Below, piece after piece: positions 36,650-48,520 of a stretch of DNA of 64,000 nucleotides. Where the stretch lies: positions 49,345 through 113,344 of the forward strand of contig JBAMJV010009319.1 of NCBI GenBank assembly GCA_037951105.1, given 5' to 3'. This stretch comes from Echinarachnius parma (lineage: Eukaryota > Echinodermata > Echinoidea > Clypeasteroida > Echinarachniidae). Position numbers and translations under genes: made by a program. The stretch's first letter is position 1. Every line of letters begins with the position of its first letter. Under the pieces are notes generated by a model. It saw only the letters and a program-made list of their open reading frames with translations, was not told the origin of the DNA and made no database searches.

Positions 36650-37870
36650 TTAATAAATTCATCCGTTTTTATCTTGGACTCAAACAGGCACAGAGGAATG
36701 CGCTGACAAGATGCGGATGAAGTAAACGCCGACTTGCCTTGATAAAAGGGACGTCCTGGTTCGACGTGGATTGGACAATTGACTGAGAGGAGAGATTGGA
36801 CAAGAGCCAACAGTGCCATTGGCAAAAAAAAAAATCAGCTAAAACACAAGAATGAAGCAAACCAGCTAGTAAATAAAAGAAGCAAGAGAATGTATACAAT
36901 GTCCGATTTGCCTTGATAGAAGGACGTCGCGGTTCAACAGAGATTGAACGGTTGAAGATGAAGGAAAAGAGACAACAGTTCGTGTGAGACTCGGTAAGGA
37001 GCCTAGCTTCCAACTGCTCACTGGGAAGAATGAAGAGGCACCATAAACTGGGGTTACACTTAAAACAAAAACAAGAGAGAATGAAGTAACAGCCGAATTG
37101 CCTCAACAGGTCGTCGGAGATTGAACTGTTAAAGACGATGGAAAAGAGACACCAGTTCACATTAGGAGTCAACAAGGAGACTAGCTTCCAACTGTTCACG
37201 TGGGCGATAAAGAGGCATTATAAACTAGGGTTATGCTGATTTGTTTTTCTAACTCATGTAGGTGAAGTAAACCAGTTAGTTACTAAACAAACAAACAAAA
37301 CAAGACTTTGCTATGTACAACAGAAGGACGTCACAGTTCGACAGAGATAAGACAATGACAGAGAGGAGGATGGACAATGGAAAAGCCAACGTAGCCATGG
37401 GCAAATAAAGAGGCTTTAAAAACTGGAGTTACACTGATTATTTCTTTTGCTAGCAATCCAGCTAGTTACTTTAACAAAAAGAGGAGATATACTGTACAAT
37501 CTCCGACTGACTTGTAATATAGTACTTCTCGCCGTACGCAGTCATTTGTGGGCTAGTCTGTTACTGTATTTATGTGGCACCCTGGATAAAGAAAGATGGA
37601 CAGCGGAAAATGGGTGGATAGATGATAGTATGTTGGGGGCTGGCTGTACTCTCATTGTTACCACTGCTAGCCTAGTTTCAGCTAGTTACTTTAAAACATA
37701 ATTTATTCTTGTTTGCACTCATTTCTATGAGCCATCAGTTGATTTGTGGGCTAGTGTTTTTATGCCTCCGTCAACGAAGTGGCGGGATGCATTATTTTTG
37801 TTTGCACCCTGGAATAAGGGAAATGGACAGTGTAAAATGGATTGACAGACAAAGTCAGCTGGTCATGACT
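36650..37870. repeat. About 180-bp degenerate tandem repeat, five to six copies
   Basis: Repeated GACTTGCCTTGATA..AAGGACGTC, GAGATTG.AC, AAGAGACA.CAGTTC and AACTGG.GTTACACT phrases. Copies lie near 36717, 36900, 37082, 37310, 37500 and a more decayed one near 37740. Open frames here follow the repeat and match no family I know. Confidence 0.8.
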
Positions 37871-37914
37871 AACTGACTGTTCAGGAAATGATCCAAATTG
37901 TGCCATGACATGTT

Positions 37915-38303
37915 TAAAGTGATCCATTAGCTTTATACAATTGTTCCCAAAGTGATATTTGAGACTTCAATCATATACCAATATCATTGTAAGATTCTTC
38001 TGAATGATATGTGATGTAAAATAATGTTTACCTAGTGAAAAATTATAAATTGATGTCAGATTTTTATCACCTATCGATAGTGCGAAGTATCCGAATTTGG
38101 ACACTATGAACGATCAAAGTATGCAAATTCTGATACTTACCATTCAATCTGTGATATTTCCGTAGTAAGGGAGGTATTTGAATAATCACACCCATTTAAT
38201 TCTTCTTTTTGTAATACCACAAGCCAAGTAACAACATACAAGAGGAGTGTTAAAGCTCCCGAGTGATTTTGGTTGAATTCAACAAAGTGAATGGATCACT
38301 TTT
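37915..38303. mobile_element. Terminal inverted-repeat MITE
   Basis: Left end AAGTGATCCATTAGC and right end GAATGGATCACTT are complementary. The interior has no coding content. Confidence 0.75.
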
Positions 38304-38787
38304 ATACAAATGGTGACTCATTGGCTGTTTGTGAGACGATAAAATTCACAGCATGTTTATGTTGAGACATTACGAGAAGTTCAAAAACTATAATGAAATT
38401 TGTCATTATGCTTGCCAGTCACAGAAGGTGTGACAAAAAACATGCATTTTTTATAAATATTCACATAATTATTCTTACTATAAACAAATATTTTAGGTGA
38501 AAACAAAATACTCATAAATCTGTCATAATTTGTGTGAACACTCACATACAGAAAAGATGGAAATAAATGGGCACTAAATGGAATCATGTGAACGCTATAA
38601 AAAAAACGTACATAAACGTTTGTCATATATGAATATGATGCACTTATTTTTGTAATTTTATATGTATTTTTCCTGTTCTAAAGGCATAAGTTACACTCAC
38701 AGTAAGATAAGAGAGGCGTGGTTGTATTGTGATTTGTGAATTCTCTTTAGATTTAAAATTTTCCCCTCATTCTCATGTGATATAAGC

Positions 38788-39090
38788 TGGGGGTGTTTCA
38801 CAAAGATCCCAAGTTGAACCTAACTGTAAAGTTTACTTAAACATTTATGGAAAGCCATTAGTTTCTGCATAAAATTAAACGGGCATACAATTTTTCATTA
38901 AAATCATAATTACTTTCTTTTAATAAAGAGACTTCAAGTTATTGATGTAAATTTGCTGTTTAAAATGTTTCAAATATTTGCATTTGGGCTCTTGAATATG
39001 TTTAATTCTGAAGCTACAAATTGCATACCATAATTTTAAGTCCAACTTGGGATTTAAGTTCGACTTGGAATCTTTGTGAAAACACCCTCC
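38788..39090. mobile_element. Foldback MITE, family S, copy 2
   Basis: Starts GGGGGTGTTTCACAAAGAT and ends ATCTTTGTGAAAACACCCTCC-like. The interior matches 31771-32046. Confidence 0.8.
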
Positions 39091-41880
39091 TGGTCTGTAG
39101 TAAAAGTTTGATTGGATCTGATCATCTCGTACATTAGCTGTAATGTGCCTTGCTATTTGTCATATGTAGGGAAGGGTGATGCATTCCTGCAATTGCACCT
39201 TTGAAATTCTTAACTGTATTTGGTTGACCATTCAGGTCGGTGAAATTTAGGATCAATGAAATTTGGTGGCCCAGCTAGGCCAGTGGGCTTTTTTCTAATT
39301 TTGATTTTGAGCACATGTCACATGAGCACATGTCACTTGGAATGTTATCATTGGTTTGTACTTTGTAAAAACCTTTTATTTCATATATTTCATGCTGTTA
39401 TGGTTGATTGATGTGGTGCTCCTTTTAAATATGGCAGAAAAGGTGAAGTTCATTCATCACAATGTTAATGCCTAATCTGTTTTAAAGTGCGAAAAAGTAC
39501 TAAAAAGTTCGAGGAAACGGATAGAGTATACAAAAATAAATAAATGTTCAACTCCTGTCGGCATTTTTTGGTGAAAATGTCTGTATTGTTTTGATTATTC
39601 AAAGGACAGCTTCTTGACAATTGCCATGTTTGTAATTATTTTTATATCTTTAAATTAAGATAAAATAATGTTCTCATGTATGTAAAATGTATGTATCTAG
39701 CATGCAATATTAGTCTCGGAAATATCTCTCTTGCTCGTGTGTGTGTGTGTCTTTTTCATGTTTTCTATTTGTAAATATTTGTACTAATTCTTTATTTATT
39801 TTGAGTTTATGAATGAATGTTGACTCTGTATATTAATCATGTTAAAATTCCTTACTAGGACACTAAGGAAAACAAAATATTTAAGATATATTTGCTTAAT
39901 ATTGGAAATGCTACGTTTTGTTTATAAGGTGCAAGTGCTTCTATTTATACACATGAAGAGGTCATATATGCAAAAAAGGATAAAGCCATTTTTGACATTT
40001 TTTTAGATAAAGCTTCTGTTATATTGCATAACACAAAATGTAAAATTGTCTTTTAAATAATACCCTACTGGCTGTTTTTGAAGATGTTGTATTGAAGATT
40101 TTATTTAAATTATCAATTATCACACATTTTCTTCAATTTTTCATTGTTTTTCAGCAGAATTACCATAGAATTGGTAAAAATTATCTTTATCGGTTTTTGC
40201 ATTTAAACCCTGGTATAAAGAGGTCATTGAGGGGAAAATATATGTCCTATCCTCATACCTGCCAACCAGTCTGATTTTGCTGTATTTGTTCTGAAGGGTG
40301 AAAAATCGGAACAGTACGATTTTTACGTCAAAAAAAAACAAAAAAAAAAAACAGTGGTCCCTGACAAGGGAAACCAATGTTATCGAGTATACTATTATTA
40401 TTATTATTATAGTACCTGTAGTATATTTTGGAACCTGTCTACAGAGGTCACCTGTTTCAGTGGCCACTGTTCTTGTTCCCCTTGGGTGGTCACTATACAC
40501 AGGTTTGCATGTAGCTTGGACCAGTAACATACAACTCGTTATGATAATAATAAGAGTTATCTGGTTATTTCAGGGTTAAATTTGCGCCATGAATATAAAA
40601 AATAGGGGTACATATAGATGGTATGTACCAGCAAAATAACCAAGCTTGTTTAATAAGAGGACTAAGAATAACATGGTATGTTTTAATCTTTTTACTTATT
40701 TTTAAAGTTCTTGTACTAAAGATGCAAGTATACTTGCCCGGGTGCTTTTGTTATACATGGTCATTAATATATTGTTTTTATACACATAATGTATGAGTTT
40801 ACGCCAAAGTGTACTATATGCATGCGGTTTATTCTGTAACTCTTAAAATGTCATTCTACTTTTAATATTTGTCCTCAAATTTTCAATGGTGCACATTTCA
40901 AAATGTGATTATGCAAAGTAACATAATTTTTCAGTATAAAGCCAAGTAATGTTTAGGAAATCCACTAAAAACAACAAGTTCCCCTGAATTATAAAGGGCA
41001 TAACTATTATATATTATTATGACATGAACACCATCATGATAAAGAGGGAAGATTTTGTTCTCTCCATAATGATGAAATTTTAGTACGTACCTACATAATC
41101 ACTGTCACTGGTCATTTAACTATATTCCCACATACTTATTTCCATGCAGGCTTTTGGTGTATTTGTTGGTGTGCCAAACAATTATAATTGGAATTATAAT
41201 TTCAGCTATACTTCGGATGATGGATTGTGTCTTTGCATGATAAAGTATTCTTTATTTATTTGCAACCAATGCAAATATTTAGTGGTGTTAAAGAGAGAAA
41301 GCAGTTTCTCAAGACGTAATTGATAATTCTATTTTGGGAATCAATACTGTAGTTGCACCAGTCCAGTTCTAATAGTTTTGTATCTTCTCATTTAACTACT
41401 CTGTACTGTTTATATGGGGTATTCTATTTCATGTGTTCATGATGTATTCTAAAATGACTTGATTCACTCTCTTTAAATGTATGTACATGTATACATGAAA
41501 CTAATGTAAAATATAACGTGCAATGCAAAGTGTACATATTATACAGTTTTATTGTACATCTTGAATAATGATTAATAACACAAACTTTACTGAATATTTC
41601 ATTGTGGTTTTGTGTGTTTTTGTATTTTTGTCCAGCATCTACCGAATTCTGCTACAAGATTTGTTTTATTTGATTTTCTGTTTTCAGTTTGAAGAGAGAG
41701 CCAAAATGAATAGTTTACTAAAAATACAAAAGCAATTTACGGATCAAATCAATTGAAATACTCAACCAGAATTGTAGATGTTTAACTCACTATATTTTAT
41801 TTTTGTGAATACGTGATTACATTTAATAACATAATAAGGAATCAAATGATTTGGATAAAAAATAAAGATTTGAAAATTGG
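39091..41880. other. Intergenic, AT-rich, mostly unique
   Basis: No exon or family resemblance was found. A fragment with GTCACCTGTTTCAGTGG and CCCTTGGGTGGTCACTATA (about 40340-40510) is related to sequence near 8780 and 30795. An AATAAAG signal near 41860 could be a distant polyadenylation site, unassigned. Confidence 0.45.
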
Positions 41881-41912
41881 ATAGTGGGGCGAGTGTGTGC
41901 AGGTGCCGCATG

Positions 41913-42000
41913 TGTGTGTGTGTGTGAATATATATTTGTTTTTTATGTGTGTGTGTGTGTATATATATTTTTTTTTTATGTGTGTGTGTATATATTTGTT

Positions 42001-42031
<31 letters not shown>

Positions 42032-42033
42032 AC
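41913..42033. repeat. (GT)n microsatellite with T-rich interruptions
   Basis: Several GTGTGT runs separated by ATATATATTT segments. Confidence 0.95.
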
Positions 42034-43668
42034 TGTGTAGTAATAAGCTTTGGTATGTATTGCGTACATACTTTATAGATGGCCCCTAAACATGCCAGCC
42101 TCCATGCAGTGGACAGTCAAAACAGATTATAGTGGTTGAGAAAACCTGGATTATTTCCATTATTAGTGAAAACCATGAAGAAAATAATATAGGACCAGAA
42201 GCGACAGGATATTCATTTATCAGTTACAGCCAATTTGCAAACACTTCCAGTGCTTTATTCCCCTCTAAAAATTCTGTGAATTCTGACATAATTGCAGCTG
42301 AGCTGAATTTTTAAAAGATTTATGAGGGCAATTTTAACTTTTTAGCATAATCATGCAAGATTACAGCTTCTATGACATAGATTGTGACATTTCTAAGATA
42401 TTTGATAGGGTTTTGGGTGCACAATATTACTGTACTGTGCAGGTTTTGAGTTTTTTGATGTGCACTTTTAAAAAACCCACACCAGGTTTGCATTATAATT
42501 GTTTAAATAGAGTAAAGAAATTGGCAACAATAGTCTTTGTAGAATCGGATTGCCATTAAATTTAAAAACAACAACAACAGCAACACAATGTAAAAATGTT
42601 TCATAATATACTAGAAATATGAAAACCCCATTAGCATAATTATTGTAATCACAAAAATATTATAAAAATACATCAAAACAGCAATTGCTATACAATAACT
42701 ATTTGTTTAACTTGTTTTTGCGCCATTCTTGAGGAAATTAATTTTCAGTTAATGACAATCTGTTGCATGAATTCCATGAAATTTGGCTAGAAAAATTCAA
42801 GCTTCACTTGTTGGCAATGATATTATGAGAAAAACACAAGTTTTAAACAAATGTAAAACATGCATTACCATGGGAAGTGGCCCATTCATTCAAATTGTAT
42901 ACCAAAATGTTTGCAATCAGATTTTAGAAAGGGTCATAAAATTTCGTGAAAATCGAACAAAAACTGTGGAAGCAGTGTCGAAATGGGGGGGGGGGGGGGG
43001 GGGAGGGGTTCTGTAGGCCATATTAATCATGGTGGTCCACTGGATACAGTCCTGCAAGCTTTAATATTGATCACTTGAGAAATCAAAAGATGTTCCATCG
43101 GTTGGGTCCAGAAGCGCCTATAATAGAGCCCTTCATGTGGGTTGAGCCCCCAGAATTAGAAATACCCCCGCCCCCACCACCCCCCCCCCCCCCCCCCCAC
43201 TCGGCCCCGCCCCCTTCTTGTAATTTATCGACAACAACAACAGGAACTTATTATTGCACTATAAAAATAATGGGAACGGCTGACGTGTGTTTTCTGTCCA
43301 AGGCCGATCTGCTTTGTAATTTTATGAGGCAAGTATTTGTATTCTAAATTACTTCTCCCATTTGAATCGAAAGATGATTATTTTGTCAATCCGTGATATA
43401 TCCAGCAGAAAGTGAGCGTATTCGAATTCGATTACTGTCTGCATGTTCTTGCGTGTCCGATTTCGAACATGCCAAAATCGGAAATTGGTTCGTTTCACTT
43501 ACTAAACTGTTTTCATATTCCTCGGGGGTCTTTCGTTGTATATTTGGCAAACATTTGTTTGCATGTGCCTACAGTACAAGTACAAGGTCAAGGACAGGTC
43601 AAGAAAGATTGTAAATTTGTATTACAAATTATTATAAATACATTTGTGAAGTTGAGAATGATCATGAT
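42034..43668. other. Intergenic with G-run (42986-43007) and C-run (43165-43199)
   Basis: Two long homopolymer tracts of opposite base composition about 160 bp apart. No gene was recognised in the rest. Confidence 0.5.
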
Positions 43669-44615
43669 CAGGGTTGCCATTTGGCCTTTTTTTCGGCCAG
43701 ATTCCAGAAATCTGGCCGAATAAAATTTAGTTTGGCCGTGAAAAAAAATAACTTCACGGCCAAACAAATTTGGCCGAATTTTGGCCGTAAAAAGAAAATC
43801 TGGCCGTGAATTTTCATTTCTGGCCTTTTTCATAATTAAACAGAAAATATATCCTTAAAACTATTTTAAAATGTAATAAAACTTGAAATAATGTGTACAA
43901 CATTCCTATCAATTGCCATGCGAGCGAGAACGGGCCAAACATTTGCAAGTGCAGTGCGCCAATGTTATTCACGCGTATGTACTGTTTGGAGAGAATCCCG
44001 GACGATTCGTTCGCTCGATCGATCTGGACGTACGGACAGAGCGCGTTGATAGAAACACGCGCTCTGGATAAATTAGTCTTGTTCGTAATTCAGACACATG
44101 AACAATGCATTTTTGTACATATTTTTTCTGGAAACATATTTTTGTGAATTTGTTGATAGTGGACTACTAAAGGTGTTCATTTATAAGAATATAATTTTTG
44201 GAAGATAATGGTAAGCCTAAACTCCCATACCCCTCTATTCACATGACCAGCACGTACAAATTTGACATAACTATTTCTATTAGACCTATTCCCTTTGGCC
44301 ATGATATCTATGTCAGACCCGAGTGTATTTTATATCCAAACTTGTTTTCCTTTTTTCTTCCAGATCTTGCCGTTTTCTTACTAAGATCTGTTAAATCAAT
44401 AGCATAGGCATTATTTAAACATTGTGAAATGTATGACAGTGTGTCGAGAGCCTGACTTTTTAGAGATTTTGCATGGGGGTATACCTATATACTGCTTTTT
44501 TATGTCTATACAATCTGGCCGTGAAAGTTGGCCGTGAAAAAAAAAGTTTGGCCGAATTTGGCCGTGAAACGTAAAGAGTCTGGCCGTCAAGACTAGCCGC
44601 GATCTGGCAACCCTG
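43669..44615. mobile_element. Non-autonomous hAT element with 8-bp target duplication
   Basis: Terminal inverted repeats CAGGGTTGCCA and TGGCAACCCTG, flanked on both sides by ATCATGAT (43661-43668 and 44616-44623). Near both ends GGCCGTGAA and GGCCGAAT phrases recur in opposite orientations, as expected of subterminal transposase sites. No transposase frame is present. Confidence 0.9.
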
Positions 44616-45504
44616 ATCATGATGATGTGATTCAACAACAGCTGCTATTTAATATGATTGTTTTTGGTAAGCCTGTAATATGTGGTAGGTGTATGATGGG
44701 AGCATCAAAGTCGCGCACATAACTTTAATTGCAACATTTTGGAAAGGAATATATATACTGTAGCAGGGTGGAATTCTCACCAAAAGGCATACCTGTACTG
44801 TCATGTGTAAAATACTTTGTATGTTACACATGACCCCACACACTTCGTGGTGCCTTTGTTCTATACCGCTAGCGTCCGGTCGTAACCATTAACAACTCAT
44901 TGTCAACTGGGTCAAAGTGAATTCGCTCACACCCCTCGAACAATCAATTGCCCCGCCGAGCAAAAAAATAACGCACTACGTCAATGTGATTCTGTATGCT
45001 AAGCACAAACGGTATAAGTGGTGGTGCTGGTGCCAAAAGGTTAAATTTAGCACGGTGCTAAAACACGTCATTCGCATTGTTTTACGTCCGAAGTGGGTTG
45101 AATTTAACCCACTGTTTTATGGAAAGCTGGGTAATTGACGCTTTGCCACCGTGGTCTCCCTTGGCATTTTGCTAAATTCTTAATTCATTCAATAAATGCT
45201 TTCTACACTTGGTTTTGACAGCAGTGGTATGCACCCCTACAAGTCAAGGGGTTAACTGCATAATTTATGCTGCAGTGATTGGTATGGAGGTTCCCTGCAA
45301 GATGAGTCCATATACATTGTAAGTGAAATAAATCTGGCAAAATCGACGATAATAGTCATTTTTCTTACACACTATTTTATACTCTCTGCCTGCCAGTTTA
45401 GCATAAAAAATAAGCATCAGGCGCAATGGTTTAATCATAGGTTTTGTGTGGCATTTGTGAATGATGAGCGGGCATCTAGCAACAAGCGCGCATTTATACC
45501 ATTT

Positions 45505-46322
45505 TCAAGCTTACCGTACCGATGAAAAAACCGATAGAAAAGACCGATGGAATTGCTTATGTAAACAACGGGCAATTCGCAACTTCCCCTCTGTCGCGTT
45601 CATAGTGCAGGGGAATTTAATCGCCTTTTGCATTCACCGGCCGGAAGTGAAGAATTGTTGCGCAATCGCTTGTAGCGACGTGATCGACAGGGCGAATTCC
45701 AAGGAAAGAAACGGAACATGGGTGCGATATCGTATCGACGATCGATCGTGATTAAAAAAATCCACTATACTTTCAATAAATTTGTTAGTGATCGGTTTTA
45801 AATATTGTTCAGTTCATCATTTGGTTATATAAATATATATTTTATAATAAATATATTATTATAACGATGTACATGAAATAGTATTATTGTTTAAACCTTT
45901 ATATTCATGCAACATACAAGTAAAACGAATCAATTTATACCTAAACAAAACATCAACAAAAACACGTGCACGATACTCGAGGTTCACTTTACACGAGCTA
46001 GCTATGCTGGCGCAGCATAATATTATCGCATGCCGTGTTCCGAAAAAAAAACGCGTGTTACACTGCTTTAGCCGGAACAAGATAACGACCTTTGACCGTT
46101 TTCATCGGTGTTTTTCACCCGAACCATTTCATGCTGCCTGTTCTATCGGAGTGACACCGATAGAAAGAGAATTTCTCCTACTCTAAAGTAGGAGAATTTA
46201 ATCGCCTTTTTCTCTTCTTTTCATCGCCTATTCTATCGGCTTTTTCACCTCTGTAGCATTCATGCTGGCCGTTTCATCGGATGCGTCCGGACGAAAAGTC
46301 AGTAAGCTTGAAAGCAACATTA
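45505..46322 (-). repeat. Interspersed repeat with TCTATCGG motifs, copy 2, inverted
   Basis: Carries the same blocks as 11793-12290 in reverse, including GAAGAATTGTTGCGCAATCG and GCATGCCGTGTTCCGAA. About 260 bp of unrelated AT-rich sequence (about 45700-45960) is inserted. Confidence 0.8.
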
Positions 46323-46792
46323 GATAGTAAAAGCGCATTATTTGCAGTGCGGCGCTCCATAAAGTGGTGGGTTAAATTTATCACAGGCTAAATTTAACCT
46401 TTTGATGAGAATTCCACCCCTAAGGTTAAATTACTGTTTTTTATCATGATTCTCGTACCAGTTGAGTTTATTAAGAATAATCTGTAGAGCTAGACTTCTA
46501 CTAGAGTGTAGTATAATTCAACTATATGAACATGTTTTCGAAGACGACATCTCAAAATATGAGATATCATTTAAGTCGCAGATCTGATCATCGCATCGGA
46601 ATCTGTTCTATTTTGCCAAATCAAGGCATATCCTTTTGTACAGGAGAAATTTAATTTTTGGCTCTAATTGTTTTCCTACAAACTTTTGAAAGGTGGATAT
46701 GCAACTGCAAGTTAAATGTATGTTTCAGGCCTATAGAACGTTTCAAAGTTAAAATTGACATTCCAAATGTTTTTCCCATAAAGGGCAATTCC

Positions 46793-47561
46793 ATGATTAG
46801 AGGGACATTCAACCCAATTTTCTATTTGATTATCCTCAAATCCTGGTTCTTTTTAAAGCTATATTATCTCAGGAATTACAATGAAATCTAGAGAGAGCTT
46901 TAATTTCCCACATTTAAATCACACTGTCGTGTCCTCGTTACTTAGATACAGAACTATACATGAAATGGCCCATGTGGGACTACACATGCTTTAAACACAT
47001 TTTTATAGGATTTTAAAGAAAAGTATAATTTCTTTTTCATTTTTTTCTTTTGGATACTGTAAAACACTTCATATTACACCAACCAGTGTCTCCTCTATGA
47101 ATTTGAAATGCATATTCATGCTAAAAACATCATTTTAATTTGGACGGACAAACTGTAACTTTACTAACTGTAACGTTACTAACCGGGTTTTTGTTGTTCC
47201 TACTAAAACCAAAAAAACATATTTCAATATTTGATACATCAGACCACTTGCTAAGACAATGTCAATGGTGTAATGATAACAATTTATTTCAGATGACTCC
47301 TGTTTACAAGAAATATTTTTCACAAGGACTCATGTTTTTTTCCATGTCCTTTTTTTGTAACGTTACTAACCGACAATAAAAGTTGCCATAGCGACACAAA
47401 TGTTATTTGAATTGTGATCATATTTTTCTGTATTATAGACCTAGGGTGGGTGAACATGTTGTAACATGATTGTGACTTGAAATGAATAGATGGTGGTGTT
47501 ACAGTAGAATATGATATGAAAATATGCTATAAATGTAACATTACTAACTGTGGAATTGCCC
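46793..47561. mobile_element. Candidate element with GGGCAATTCCA ends and internal GTAACGTTACTAAC phrases
   Basis: Perfect inverted ends GGGCAATTCCA and TGGAATTGCCC, 769 bp apart. GTAAC(G/T/A)TTACTAAC occurs near 47155, 47170, 47356 and 47534. No target duplication is evident. Confidence 0.6.
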
Positions 47562-47572
47562 GAGTACAGAAG

Positions 47573-47952
47573 CTGTGACGTCATAACAATCTATTTTTAG
47601 AATTTTCAAATTTAAACTTCATTTTCCGAAAGAGCATCAAAAATAATGTCCAAAAGTCGAAAATCAATTGAATGTAAAGTATTAGCTGAGATATGGCCAT
47701 CTGAATGATTTTGTTTCCAATTGGCAATCAGTGTTATAGTGCTCTGGTTCATAACATTATGAACCAGAGCACTATAACACTGATTGCCCATTGAAGTAAA
47801 ATTCATTCGGATGGGCATATCTCAGCCAATACTTTACATTCAATTGATTTTCGACATTTGGACATTATTTGTGATGCTTATTTGTGATGCTCTTTCAGAA
47901 AATGAAGTTCAAATTTGAAAATTCTAAAAATTGATTTTTGATGACGTCACAC
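47573..47952. repeat. Nearly complete 380-bp palindrome, family P, copy 2
   Basis: Centred near 47756. Arms run from TGACGTCAT on the left to ATGACGTCA on the right and include GGCAATCAGTGTTATAGTGC and complement. It is the uninterrupted relative of 12541-14098. Confidence 0.9.
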
Positions 47953-48069
47953 TTCACCACGCTATAGACATTTGTCATAGTGATCAGTATAGTGTTTCTA
48001 TTGGCCAAATTAAATTTCTGGTTGCCGTGGCAATGGCACCCTGGCCACCGCTAAGGACAAGCCTCACTG

Positions 48070-48207
48070 GGGCATTCTCTTTGAAGACGTGACCACGCAT
48101 GCATGACTAAAAGTATTCAGATGCACTATACAAATCGCATAGAGCATGGGTTCTTTTACTAGTCATGCATACCAAGCCGTGGGCACGTATTCAAAGAAAA
48201 TGCTCCC
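48070..48207. repeat. Hairpin-forming repeat, family H, copy 3
   Basis: Same GGGCATTCTC...GAAAATGCTCCC layout with the CATGCATGACTAAAAG core, slightly decayed. It lies less than 200 bp before the FAM8A1 first coding exon. Confidence 0.8.
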
Positions 48208-48371
48208 ACTGGTTTAACAGTAACAGTACAATGAATCTACTATATTTATCATTTCCATTTATGTCCTTCCTACAGATTGTTTTGAATATCAAATTCAAAA
48301 GTTGTGGGGCACTGTGAGAAGTAACCAGAGGCACTTGACTCTCTAGAATTACAGAAGCAACTACATGTAGT

Positions 48372-48520
48372 ATGGAGATGAAAGATTTAAAAGTTTCAGA
48401 GGCTGCTGCGGCAGATGCAAATGGAGCGGCGCCACCAGGGTCAGGGAGTTGGAACACACGCCCCTGCACATCTATGGAGGAGTACTATAAAAGCCTTCAG
48501 ACCTGGGTAGACATGTACAG
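48372..48520 (+). CDS. FAM8A1: FAM8A1 coding exon 1
   Basis: Two in-frame ATGs lie at 48372 and 48378. The first is used because the frame is open from a stop at 48336. The exon ends ACATGTACAG followed by GCAAGT, a good GC-type donor. Joining AG to the A of exon 2 gives Arg and keeps the frame. A strong acceptor (CCTTCCTACAG, 48275) just upstream suggests a preceding non-coding exon. Confidence 0.85.

Noticed and set aside
36669-37199. 176-residue reverse-strand open frame
   Set aside because: It spans three units of a degenerate 180-bp tandem repeat, and its internal similarity follows the repeat.
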